Shown: in pieces, positions 6,113 through 12,906 of the stretch | How the letters are laid out: each line of letters starts with the position of its first letter | How positions within the stretch are numbered: position 1 is the first letter of the stretch | DNA from: Rhodanobacteraceae bacterium | GTDB lineage: Bacteria > Pseudomonadota > Gammaproteobacteria > Xanthomonadales > SZUA-5 | Length of the DNA: 12,906 nucleotides | Direction: 5' to 3' | Assembly (NCBI GenBank): GCA_016717705.1 | Contig: JADKFD010000077.1 | Coordinates: 1-12,906 of the forward strand | The notes under the pieces: model-generated | Database searches by the model: none | Told to the model about the DNA's origin: nothing | The model's input: the letters and a program-made list of their open reading frames with translations, nothing else | Program-made: the position numbers and the translations under genes

Positions 6113-7948
6113 TTACCAGCCGCAATGCTGGCCCTGGTTCTGCTTTTCCAGCCAGACCGACAAGGGCTTGAAATACTCGATGACGGCGTCGGCGTCCATC
6201 TTGTCGCTGCCGCTGAACTCCTTGATGGTCTGTTGCCACGGCTGACTGGCGCCCTTGCCGAGCATGGCCCAGAACTTCTCGCCTGCTTTCTTGTTGTCGA
6301 AGATCGAGCAGGTGTGCAGCGGGCCCTGCTGGCCACTGGCGCGGCAGAGTTCGCGGTGCAACTGGAATTGCAGGACATGCGCCAGGAAGTAACGTGTGTA
6401 CGGGGTATTCGCCGGTACGTGGTACTTGGCGGCGGCATCGAAGAACTCCTCGCCGCGCGCAACCGGCGGCTGCACACCCTGGTAGCGCGCTTTCAGCTCC
6501 CACCAACTGCTGTTGTAGCGATCCGGCGCGATCGAGCCGTCAAACACGCCCCAGCGCCACTGGTCGATCAACTTGCCGAAAGGCAGGAAGGCGATCTTCT
6601 CCAGCGCCAGCTTCATCTGCGCGTTGATCAGCGCCTCGTCCGATTGCTGCGGTGCCTCGATCAGGCCGATCTGCGCCAGATAGCCGGGTGTCAGCGACAA
6701 CAGCACGGTATCGCCGATGGCCTCGTGGAAGCCGTCGTTGGCGCCGTTCTGGAACAGCGGCGGCAGATCGTTGTAGGCGAGGTAGTAATAGACGTGTCCC
6801 AGTTCGTGGTAGATCGTGCGCAGGCTTTCCTCATCGGCCTCGATGCACATCTTGATGCGCACGTCGCCCTTCATGTCGATGTCCCAGGCACTGGCGTGAC
6901 ACTGCACTTCGCGATCGGCAGGCTTGGTCAGCATCGATTTCTGCCAGAAGCTCTGCGGCAACGACGGCATTCCCAGCGAGGTGTAGAAGCCTTCAGCCTG
7001 TCGCGTCAACTTGACCGCGTCGTAGCTGGCCTTCTTCAGTCCGCCGGTCACGTCCAGGCTGGCGACGCCGGGGTAGGGTTCCACCAGCGGGTAGATCGCC
7101 GACCAGTCCTGTTGCCACATGTTGCCGAGCAGATGCGCCGGGATCAGACCCGTCTTGGCAACTTCCGTGTCGCCATAGTGCTGGTTCAGGCGCGTGCGCA
7201 CATAGCACTGCAGCGAGGTGTAGAGCGGCTGCACCTGACTCCACAGGCGCTCGGTCTCCAGCGCGAAATCCTCGCCCGACATGTCATAGCGTGCGCGCCA
7301 GAGGTCGCCGGTGTCCTTGAAGCCGTACTGGCGGGCGCCGACGTTCATCAGTTCCGCGAAGCGCTGGAAGTCCTGTTTCTGCTCGCTGGCGGTGTTGTGC
7401 CAGTCGATCCAGGCCTGGCGCAACGCGGCCGGATCGCGGCTCTCGGCGAGCACCCGCGAAAGCTCGATCAGATCACGACAGGTTTCCGGCTTGGCCGGAT
7501 CGGCGCAAGCCTTGGCCGATCCGTAATGGGCTTCGAGGCTGGCACTCAGCCGGGTCAGTTCCGCCTGATCGTCGGCGCGCGCTGGCGGCAGCACGGTGTT
7601 GCCCTTGAGCATCAGGTCGAAGGCGCGGCGGGTGTTCTTGTCCACCTTGGCGTCGGTGTAGCGGCGTGCCTCGGCGAGGATGTCGGCCTGGTAAGCGAGG
7701 TCGCGTTCCTGCGACTTGGCCGCCAGCAGCTGCGAGTCGTCATTGATGTAGGTGGCCGCGACCCAGCCGGCTGCGCCCGATTCGCGTTGGCGTTCGTAGG
7801 ACTCGTCGTTGACGCGCTGGACCAGTTCCCGGGCGCCCTGGGCAATCGCCGCGGTGTCCTTGTCGCCCGGCGCCGCCGAAGTGGAGGGCGTGCAGCCATT
7901 GAGCAGAGCCAGGGCAGCGGGAAGGGCGAGCCAGCGCATCGAGGTCAT
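6113..7948 (-). CDS. M2-family peptidyl-dipeptidase (ACE-like), lipoprotein
   Basis: 611 residues, the usual size of bacterial single-domain M2 enzymes. The zinc site is complete: HELGH at 381-385 with the third ligand E409 in FHEAIGD. The region RYFLAHVLQFQLHRELC (519-535) corresponds to the RYFVSHIIQFQFH segment of angiotensin-converting enzyme. Such enzymes remove C-terminal dipeptides from oligopeptides; Xanthomonas has a well-known homologue. The N-terminus has a lipobox L16-N-G-C19, so the enzyme is probably anchored to a membrane and faces the periplasm or the outside. The start could be ATG 7948 (residue 1) or ATG 7939 (residue 4); neither has a clear Shine-Dalgarno. Upstream lies the poly-G run, so its promoter region may be misassembled. 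The PilN-like gene follows 39 bp downstream. Confidence 0.95.
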   Translation of the reverse strand: MTSMRWLALPAALALLNGCTPSTSAAPGDKDTAAIAQGARELVQRVNDESYERQRESGAAGWVAATYINDDSQLLAAKSQERDLAYQADILAEARRYTDAKVDKNTRRAFDLMLKGNTVLPPARADDQAELTRLSASLEAHYGSAKACADPAKPETCRDLIELSRVLAESRDPAALRQAWIDWHNTASEQKQDFQRFAELMNVGARQYGFKDTGDLWRARYDMSGEDFALETERLWSQVQPLYTSLQCYVRTRLNQHYGDTEVAKTGLIPAHLLGNMWQQDWSAIYPLVEPYPGVASLDVTGGLKKASYDAVKLTRQAEGFYTSLGMPSLPQSFWQKSMLTKPADREVQCHASAWDIDMKGDVRIKMCIEADEESLRTIYHELGHVYYYLAYNDLPPLFQNGANDGFHEAIGDTVLLSLTPGYLAQIGLIEAPQQSDEALINAQMKLALEKIAFLPFGKLIDQWRWGVFDGSIAPDRYNSSWWELKARYQGVQPPVARGEEFFDAAAKYHVPANTPYTRYFLAHVLQFQLHRELCRASGQQGPLHTCSIFDNKKAGEKFWAMLGKGASQPWQQTIKEFSGSDKMDADAVIEYFKPLSVWLEKQNQGQHCGW

Positions 7949-8006
7949 GGTGGTTGAGGGGGGCGAGCGCGGACTCAGGGCCGGTCGGTCACGGTGCAGG
8001 CGGGAG

Positions 8007-8042
<36 letters not shown>

Positions 8043-8067
8043 CCGCGGGCGCCGCTCCGCGGGGGGG

Positions 8068-9173
8068 TTACTCGAAGCCGTTGGCGAACATCGACGTCCA
8101 GTTGCCGATCGGGGTGAAGGACGGGCCGGCGCTCTTGCAGATCATCGAATCGACGCCGGTCTGGTCGCGCACGCCGACGCGGTAATACATCACGACGTCG
8201 GTGCCCGCGCCGCCGCCGCCGATGTCCTGACCATTGGCGAGATTGGCGCTCAGCATGCCGCAGTCGCCCAGATTGTTGGTGTTGCCGCGATCGGTGTACT
8301 CGTTGGCCACGTAAGCGGTGCCGATCACGTCCACCAGATGGAAATTGCGCCCGGACTGGTTGGTCGGGGTGTTGTAGTCGTTGCGGCCAGGGGTCAGCCG
8401 GTAACCGCGACCCGACACGGTATTGCGCACCTCCCAGGTGCGCTCGCTGCCGCCCGGGCCGCCGATGGGGTCGCGCAGGCCGGTGAACTCGGTGTTCTGC
8501 ACCACGTCGTTGATCGACAACACGTTGTTGCTGGCGCCCTCGATATCAAAATCCAGGCGCCAGTAATTGTGGTGCCAGTGAGTAAGATGGTTATTGGTGC
8601 CGTTGCGGTTGCCAAAGCCGAACTGCGCGTCGAAGGCACCGTTGGCGTAAAAGAAGACGCGTGAGGTGTACATGTACCAGTCGGCCACGTACTGGGTCGT
8701 CAACACCACATGATCGCCGCGATCCTCGATGGCGCGACGCCGCTGAAACAGTCGGCCGCCGTCCGCCCCGGAAGCTGGTACGGGCAGGTACCGTAGGAAT
8801 CGGTCGGGTGGGACGAGCGATCGCAACTGGTCGTCGCATTGAACAGATTCGACACGCCCAGCTGGTTGCGCACGGCCGGCTCGGCCATGACCGGCGTGTT
8901 GTTGTCCTTCCAGTCGCGGTAGCAGGTGCTGCCGACGTACTCGGCGAACAGCATCGGCGAATGTGCGCGCTTGAGCACCGGAATGCCGTTGTACTCGACG
9001 TTGCGCAGTTCCATGCCGGAGCCACGCGGCCCCACGCTGGCATTGGGCGGCAGCCAGCACATCTGCCACACCGGATTGGTGGCGGGCCAGCTGAGCAGGG
9101 TGCCATTGCCGGTGCAGTCTACGGCGGCATCGGCGTTGGTCGCTGGCAGCAGTGCCAGCGACAGCAGAAACAA
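8068..9173 (-). pseudogene. Copper amine oxidase catalytic-domain-like secreted protein, frameshifted
   Basis: Two frames join near 8731-8737, where one base appears to be missing. The first frame (9173 to there) has the hydrophobic FLLSLALLPATNADA, then MELRNVEYNGIPVLKRAHSP, resembling the start of copper amine oxidase (CuAO) catalytic domains, and CYRDWK. The second continues IEDRGDHVVLTTQYVADWYMY and VFFYANGAFDAQFGFG, then the HWH (8572-8580) of THWHHNYWRLDFDIEG, matching the CuAO copper motif HxH..RLDxDxDG. Later come VIGTAYVANEY and VVMYYRVGV. By eye the topaquinone Tyr site reads W-Y-M instead of N-Y-D/E, and the third copper His is Asp (about 8164-8166), so classic amine oxidase activity is unlikely. 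It ends SMFANGFE. The start is unclear: TTG 9173 in this frame, or TTG 9199, which overlaps the previous stop and has AGGGGA, but needs another single-base correction. It is the last gene of the cytochrome group. Confidence 0.6.
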
Positions 9174-9195
9174 ATGGCGCGCAGCGTACTGAGAT

Positions 9196-9804
9196 TCAAG
9201 GCGTATTCCCCTGGTGGGCTTTCAGTTGGGCGGGATCGAAGGGCGTGGTTTCGGCGCCGCCAAAATCGGGATGGATGACGCGCCCGGTCTGCACGTCGAC
9301 GATCGCATGCACCAGCTTGCGCCAGCCATCGCCAGCGGATCCGCGGGCGGAGGCGACCACGTGCACGCAGCGCGAGCCAAGGTAGCAATCGGGATCGCTC
9401 GCCTCGCGATAGCTGAAACCGCCGTAGAGGTAGTCGGATTGCTCGATCTGCGCCTTGAGCGCGGGATCGGCGCTTGCCAGTTCCAGGGCATAGGCCTTTT
9501 CGGCGTCGGTCAGGTTCAAGGTCAAGTCGGGCTGGTCGGTGAGCGACACCAACTTGCCCTGCGGATCGGTGATCCGCTCCGTGGCGATCGCGCGATCGTA
9601 GTCCCAGGCGTATTCGACATGCACGCGGACATCGCCGCCGTCGATCTTGAATTCGTCGTCATAACTGCGCACCACGACGACGCCGCTTACGCGCGGGTCG
9701 CGCGCGGCGTCTGCCCGCGCAACCGCGGTCGGCCCGGATTGGCATCCGGCGAGCAGCAGTGTGGCCATCAAGGTGGTCGCGAACACATTGCGGGATCGTG
9801 TCAT
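9196..9804 (-). CDS. Lipoprotein, possibly the N-terminal (N2/N3-like) partner of the oxidase-like protein
   Basis: 202 residues from the ATG at 9804. A signal peptide ends in lipobox L18-A-G-C21 (ATLLLAGC). The body has two alpha/beta stretches: VSGVVVVRSYDDEFKIDGGD (39-58) and, after LNLTDAEKAYALELASADP (96-114), SYREASDPDCYLGSRCVHVV and LVHAIVDVQTGRVIHP. The pattern LTxxExxxALxLAxxDP followed by a Cys pair (140, 146) and VxxVVDxxTGRVI resembles the small N-terminal domains of copper amine oxidases or PepSY-like domains; this is by-eye and moderate at best. The ATG overlaps the stop of the cytochrome gene (ATGA at 9801-9804), which fixes the start, and its own TGA probably overlaps the next gene's TTG. 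Likely membrane-anchored and made in step with its neighbours. In-frame codons reach upstream to 9939 but lie wholly inside the cytochrome gene. Confidence 0.85.
   Translation of the reverse strand: MTRSRNVFATTLMATLLLAGCQSGPTAVARADAARDPRVSGVVVVRSYDDEFKIDGGDVRVHVEYAWDYDRAIATERITDPQGKLVSLTDQPDLTLNLTDAEKAYALELASADPALKAQIEQSDYLYGGFSYREASDPDCYLGSRCVHVVASARGSAGDGWRKLVHAIVDVQTGRVIHPDFGGAETTPFDPAQLKAHQGNTP
9207..9212 (-). promoter_or_regulatory. Shine-Dalgarno AGGGGA before the overlapping TTG at 9199
   Basis: AGGGGA (minus strand) lies 7 bases before TTG 9197-9199, which overlaps the lipoprotein stop as TTGA. Reading from this TTG gives MNLSTLRAI, which would join the hydrophobic FLLSLALLP segment if one base is missing near 9173. 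This supports translational coupling and a second local sequence error. Confidence 0.45.
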
Positions 9805-11657
9805 GGCGTCATCGCCTGGGTGCTTGCGCTGTCGCTGACCATGTTGAAGGGCGGCGAGCGATCGTATTGCTGCCACAGGTCGAACATGTAGTGCGCGCGG
9901 GTCTGGTTGGCCGGTCCGACCGTGCTGCTGCGGTTGCACATCTGGTTTTCGGTCTGGAAGTTGTGGTCGACCGCCTCGGTGCGCAGGAATTCGATGTATT
10001 CCTTGCTGGCGATCTGGAAGCGCAGCGTGGCAGTGACCGTCAGCGGCAGCGCGGTGCCCGGCGGAACCGGCACGCTGTAGGTGGTGTCATCCCAGTGCGC
10101 CAGCACACCCGGGCTGACCTCCGGGTAGCTGTAGCCGACCGGCCGCAGTTCCAGGCTGTTGCCGCCGCGGAAACCGGCCGGTGGGATGCGGTTGTCCTTG
10201 GCGACGCAGTTGTTCAGCACGAAGTGGAACAGCTTGCGCCCGCCGGGCTCGGCGACATCGCAGCTGTTGTTGCCGTTGAGGTTCCATTGGCCCTGCAGCA
10301 CTTCGTAGATCTTGATCTGGGCGTCCTCGGTGAGCACGCCGGTGGCGGCATTGTAGGCGCCGCTCTCGAACACGGTGGCGCCGTTGCCGTCGCTGACCTT
10401 CAGGTTGAGCCACATGCGGCGGCCCTCCGAATAGCCGGTGGGCAGCTTGTGTCCGGCCAGATTGGTGACCCGCACGCGGGCGACCAGCGGGTTGCCGGGA
10501 CCGGCAAAGCTCTGGATGACGGTGTCGATGCTGGCGCTGCGGTTGGCGAGCATTTCCTCGGCCCAGCCGATGGTGCGGTTGAATGCATCGACGCGCTCCA
10601 GGCCGTATTCGTCGCGCAGGATGCGCGGCACCCAGTTGTTGGCGCCGACGAATTCATGCACGGAAAGGTCGCCAGTGCGTGAGCCGGCCAGTTCGAACAC
10701 GCAGGCGCGCGCGCTCGGGCTCATGCTGTTGCGCATGTGGCAGTCCTGGCAGCTGCGCAGCTGGCTGACCACATTGGGCAGCACCGGGGCGTGGCCCTCC
10801 AGGCCGTCGGCAAACAAGGGATCGCCGAAGCTGCTCGCCTGCCATTCGCTGTAGGTGCGTTCGATCGGGAACGGAATGCCGCTGTCGCTGCCGTTGGGCA
10901 GGATCAGGGTCTTCAGCGGACCTGCGCTGGAGTCCGGCGTACTGACGTCATGGCAGGCGCCGCAGAACTCGGAAGTGCCGATATGGTTGGAATGTTCCCA
11001 GCCGTGCGGCGGAGCGAAGATGCCGCCACCGGGCTGATAATCGTAGGGGCCCTTGCGGCACGGGCCGAAGAAGGTGTTGCCATCGGGCGTGTTGCATTGC
11101 AGGGCGTCGTCGATCCACACGTTGCCATTGCCGATGGTCGACGGCTGGCCCTGTGGACCGCTGTCATCGATGCGATGGCAGACGTGGCAGGTCAGACCGG
11201 CGTAGTCATTGCCTTCGCCATCCGCATCGGTCAGCGATCCGGTCAGCTTGCAGCCGTTCTCGCCATTGATCGTGGGTGTCGCCGGAATTCCGGTCTTGCG
11301 CACGCGCCCGCCGAGCCAGCCGGTCGGCGAATGACAGCGCAGGCAAAAGTCGCCGGAGCCGGGCACATCGTGGTTGGCGACGTCCAGCGCCGCCCAGAAC
11401 AAGGGGTCACGTGCGGAATTGGCCATCATCGATCCCGACCAGGTGGCGTGCGGGATGAACGCGGCGTCGCCCGGGTCGAAAGCTGCGCCATGGCAGCCGG
11501 AACAGGAGTCCGGCTCCTCGAGCGCAGCCTGCAGCGCCGGTTGCGTGCCGTTGGGTGTGAAGTCGATCGGGCCCAGTGGGTTACCGATGGCAGCGGGTGC
11601 ACCAGCCCAGATCAGCAGGATCAGGCCAAGGGCGGCAAGCGGGTCTCGCAGAGTCAT
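9801..11657 (-). CDS. Five-heme c-type cytochrome, periplasmic or secreted
   Basis: 618 residues. A Sec signal peptide covers about 1-25 (LGLILLIWAGAPAAIG). Five CxxCH heme sites are seen: CSGCH 52-56, CLRCH 105-109, CHVCH 157-161, CGACH 232-236, CQDCH 303-307. The block SGSMMANSARDPLFWAAL (74-91) and the following GSGDFCLRCHSPTGWLGGR are characteristic of a family of multiheme cytochromes of unknown partner. After the hemes a beta-rich domain begins near VRVTNLAGHKLPTGYSEGRR (395-413), a segment common at the C-terminal part of such cytochromes. Histidines H70, H95, H218, H289 and H334 are available as second axial ligands, though which are used cannot be told. An electron-transfer role follows from the hemes; donor and acceptor are unknown. 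The start has no strong Shine-Dalgarno. Its stop overlaps the lipoprotein ATG, and a hairpin 100 bp upstream separates it from the next gene. Confidence 0.93.
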   Translation of the reverse strand: MTLRDPLAALGLILLIWAGAPAAIGNPLGPIDFTPNGTQPALQAALEEPDSCSGCHGAAFDPGDAAFIPHATWSGSMMANSARDPLFWAALDVANHDVPGSGDFCLRCHSPTGWLGGRVRKTGIPATPTINGENGCKLTGSLTDADGEGNDYAGLTCHVCHRIDDSGPQGQPSTIGNGNVWIDDALQCNTPDGNTFFGPCRKGPYDYQPGGGIFAPPHGWEHSNHIGTSEFCGACHDVSTPDSSAGPLKTLILPNGSDSGIPFPIERTYSEWQASSFGDPLFADGLEGHAPVLPNVVSQLRSCQDCHMRNSMSPSARACVFELAGSRTGDLSVHEFVGANNWVPRILRDEYGLERVDAFNRTIGWAEEMLANRSASIDTVIQSFAGPGNPLVARVRVTNLAGHKLPTGYSEGRRMWLNLKVSDGNGATVFESGAYNAATGVLTEDAQIKIYEVLQGQWNLNGNNSCDVAEPGGRKLFHFVLNNCVAKDNRIPPAGFRGGNSLELRPVGYSYPEVSPGVLAHWDDTTYSVPVPPGTALPLTVTATLRFQIASKEYIEFLRTEAVDHNFQTENQMCNRSSTVGPANQTRAHYMFDLWQQYDRSPPFNMVSDSASTQAMTP

Positions 11658-11760
11658 GGATACCAGTCTTTCAGCTGGCCGATCTCACCGGCGTCAGCCA
11701 TCTAGTATCGGTCGGGCAGGGCAGCCCACGCCAGCGCCAAGATGTGAGGATGCGTCCGAA

Positions 11761-11795
11761 GCCGTGTGCGGGGCTGTGACTGCCCCGCGCACGGC
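11761..11795 (-). terminator. Strong hairpin after the 11824 gene, terminator-like
   Basis: GCCGTGTGCGGGGC (11761-11774) pairs with GCCCCGCGCACGGC (11782-11795) around a 7-nt loop, with one imperfect pair. It lies 28 bp past the stop of the rightmost gene, in the 166-bp gap before the cytochrome gene. No U-rich tract follows on the minus strand, so it may be a weak or Rho-aided terminator, or a 3'-end stabiliser. Confidence 0.5.
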
Positions 11796-11823
11796 CATTG
11801 GTCGAGTGATCCTGTCCGGCTGA

Positions 11824-12906
11824 CTACTCGAAGCCGCCGCTGAAGATCGCCTGCCCGAACTCGACTTGCGCTGGCGTGCCCGCCTCGAACAGATCGAGTG
11901 TCATCGTATTCAGTTCCGATGGCGGTCGGTTGGCGTCGAACCAGAAGTTGTAGGTTGTCGACCAGCGAATCGCGTTGGCGTCGTTAGGCGAAGACGGGAA
12001 GGCAGGTACCGTCCACGCGATGGTGTCGGCGCTGGTGGCCGAGGGCCAGTCGGCGGTGTCGTAGGGCTCGTTCGAATGGGCGTTAACGTCATGGAAACCC
12101 ACGCCGGAAAACACCGTATTGCCGGCAAAGACGATCCTCAGGGCATCGGCGGCGCGCGCCGAATTGAGGTTGTGCACCGCGAACTCGTAATGCCACAGCG
12201 TCCCGGGGGTGACCTCGGTGACCTTGCGCGCGACATTGAAGCGTTCGACTGGCGTGCCTGGAATATCGACACGGAAGATCTGAACCGTGTTGTCGATCAA
12301 CGCCCAGGCGTCGATGGCCAGCAACTGGCGGACCGTCGCGCCCACCATGGTCAGATTGAAATTCGATTGATTGATCGGGACTTCACGGTGCGAAGCGTTG
12401 TTGAAGCCGTTGCCACCCATGGCGTCATCCGGCGCGATGTACTGGCCTTCGACGAAATAGCGGGCGCCGGGATTCTGCGCGGCAATCATGTCGGCTTCGG
12501 CCACGGCAACGCGCTGGTTCCAGACTTCGGACGTGGCCCCGCCGCCGCCGATCGGGAACGGGTAGGCGCCGGTCGCCGGGTTGACCTCGGACTTGCGGCC
12601 CAGCGGTCGGCCGCCGTTGAGGCTGGAGACGTATGGGTCAGTACAACCGACGCCCAACTGGCGGCCTCCCAACGGCGGCGCGACGCAGGTGCCGTTGCCG
12701 CAGCCGGCGCTGGTGTTGTTCAGAGACACGAAACCGTGCTTCAGCCAGCTGGCGCCGATCTGGTCCATGCGGCCGTTCTTCAGCCGGTACATGCCTTGCG
12801 CAATGACCGGATGATCATGGTTGGTGGTGCCGTTTCCACAGCCGCCCGCCTGATTGCACCAGTTCAGCGGCGAGTCGCCCACATTGCACGAGGTGGTGCC
12901 GACCGA
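11824..12906 (-). CDS. Secreted protein of unknown function with C-terminal GFE ending; 5' part outside window
   Basis: 360 residues are visible and the frame stays open to the window edge, beginning SVGTTSCNVGDSPLNW. I recognise a recurring bacterial family of unknown function: GTTSCNxG, then HPVIAQGMYRLKNGRMDQIGASWLKHGF, LGVGCTDPY, SEVNPATGAYPFP, ARYFVEGQYIAPDDA and NNASHREV. Its members are usually large exported proteins. At least six cysteines (CN, WCNQAGGC, GCGNGTC, GVGC) lie in the first 80 residues, suggesting disulfides. The later part (VARKVTEVTPGTLWHYEFAV, about 225-245, to the end) looks like an all-beta domain. The protein ends QAIFSGGFE, the same F-x-x-G-F-E pattern as the oxidase-like protein at 8068. 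The true N-terminus and signal peptide lie beyond the right edge. It is on the same strand as the cytochrome group, separated from it by a terminator-like hairpin. Confidence 0.85.
   Translation of the reverse strand, partial: SVGTTSCNVGDSPLNWCNQAGGCGNGTTNHDHPVIAQGMYRLKNGRMDQIGASWLKHGFVSLNNTSAGCGNGTCVAPPLGGRQLGVGCTDPYVSSLNGGRPLGRKSEVNPATGAYPFPIGGGGATSEVWNQRVAVAEADMIAAQNPGARYFVEGQYIAPDDAMGGNGFNNASHREVPINQSNFNLTMVGATVRQLLAIDAWALIDNTVQIFRVDIPGTPVERFNVARKVTEVTPGTLWHYEFAVHNLNSARAADALRIVFAGNTVFSGVGFHDVNAHSNEPYDTADWPSATSADTIAWTVPAFPSSPNDANAIRWSTTYNFWFDANRPPSELNTMTLDLFEAGTPAQVEFGQAIFSGGFE

Noticed and set aside
6125..7957. 610-codon open frame on the plus strand
   Set aside because: It is the antisense shadow of the M2 peptidase gene, which has a complete zinc site; the plus-strand product shows no recognisable domain and is typical of GC-rich antisense frames.
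9805..9939. N-terminal extension of the lipoprotein by 45 codons
   Set aside because: It overlaps the cytochrome coding end, has low-complexity sequence, and would bury the signal peptide and lipobox that begin at the ATG at 9804.
9759..11705. Two long plus-strand frames (9759-10682 and 10737-11705)
   Set aside because: Both are opposite the five-heme cytochrome gene, whose CxxCH motifs fix the real frame.

Overview
The window is a GC-rich chromosomal segment. It looks like a gammaproteobacterium of the Xanthomonadales/Lysobacterales type. The support is an ACE-like M2 peptidase of the kind known from Xanthomonas, TAGGAGCG-type and GGAGTGCGSCGGC-type REP elements, G3N4 heptamer tandem repeats, and secreted proteins ending in Gly-Phe-Glu. 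The assignment is inference; no rRNA or tRNA gene is visible.

Left part (1-2165): a delta3,delta2-enoyl-CoA isomerase-like gene runs off the left edge (minus strand). It is divergent from a periplasmic PCu(A)C copper chaperone (plus strand), which converges on a small VOC-fold protein (minus strand). I see no gene or clear terminator in 1285-1565. A REPIN-like pair of inverted REP units fills 1977-2165.

Middle (2166-5660): dnaE2 (imuC), the SOS error-prone DNA polymerase, lies on the minus strand with a near-ideal LexA box (5465-5484) just upstream and two tandem REP pairs (5487-5644) beyond it. No imuA or imuB is visible. The gene is unusual. It carries three islands of 7-bp tandem repeats (GGGACTC, GGGACCC and GGGGCAC types). 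Two are perfect inverted repeats (36 bp and 30 bp arms, 76 and 79 nt loops) that enlarge the protein in frame. The third sits where about 50 residues of the PHP domain are missing and where the reading frame is lost. One more 7-bp unit there, or two fewer, would restore the frame.

Right part (5669-12906), all minus strand: a secreted PilN-like protein lies behind a lipoprotein M2 peptidyl-dipeptidase. After a 30-G homopolymer comes a tightly coupled group, read right to left: a five-heme c-type cytochrome, a small lipoprotein and a frameshifted protein resembling the copper amine oxidase catalytic domain. Start and stop codons overlap at both junctions (ATGA and probably TTGA). A further secreted protein of unknown function is cut by the right edge. 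The oxidase-like protein and this last protein share a C-terminal F-x-x-G-F-E ending. Taken together the right half encodes an envelope/secreted, partly redox-related gene set whose function is not established.

Cautions: the two apparent frameshifts and the poly-G run could be sequence or assembly errors. Family calls for the oxidase-like protein and its lipoprotein partner rest on by-eye comparison from memory.
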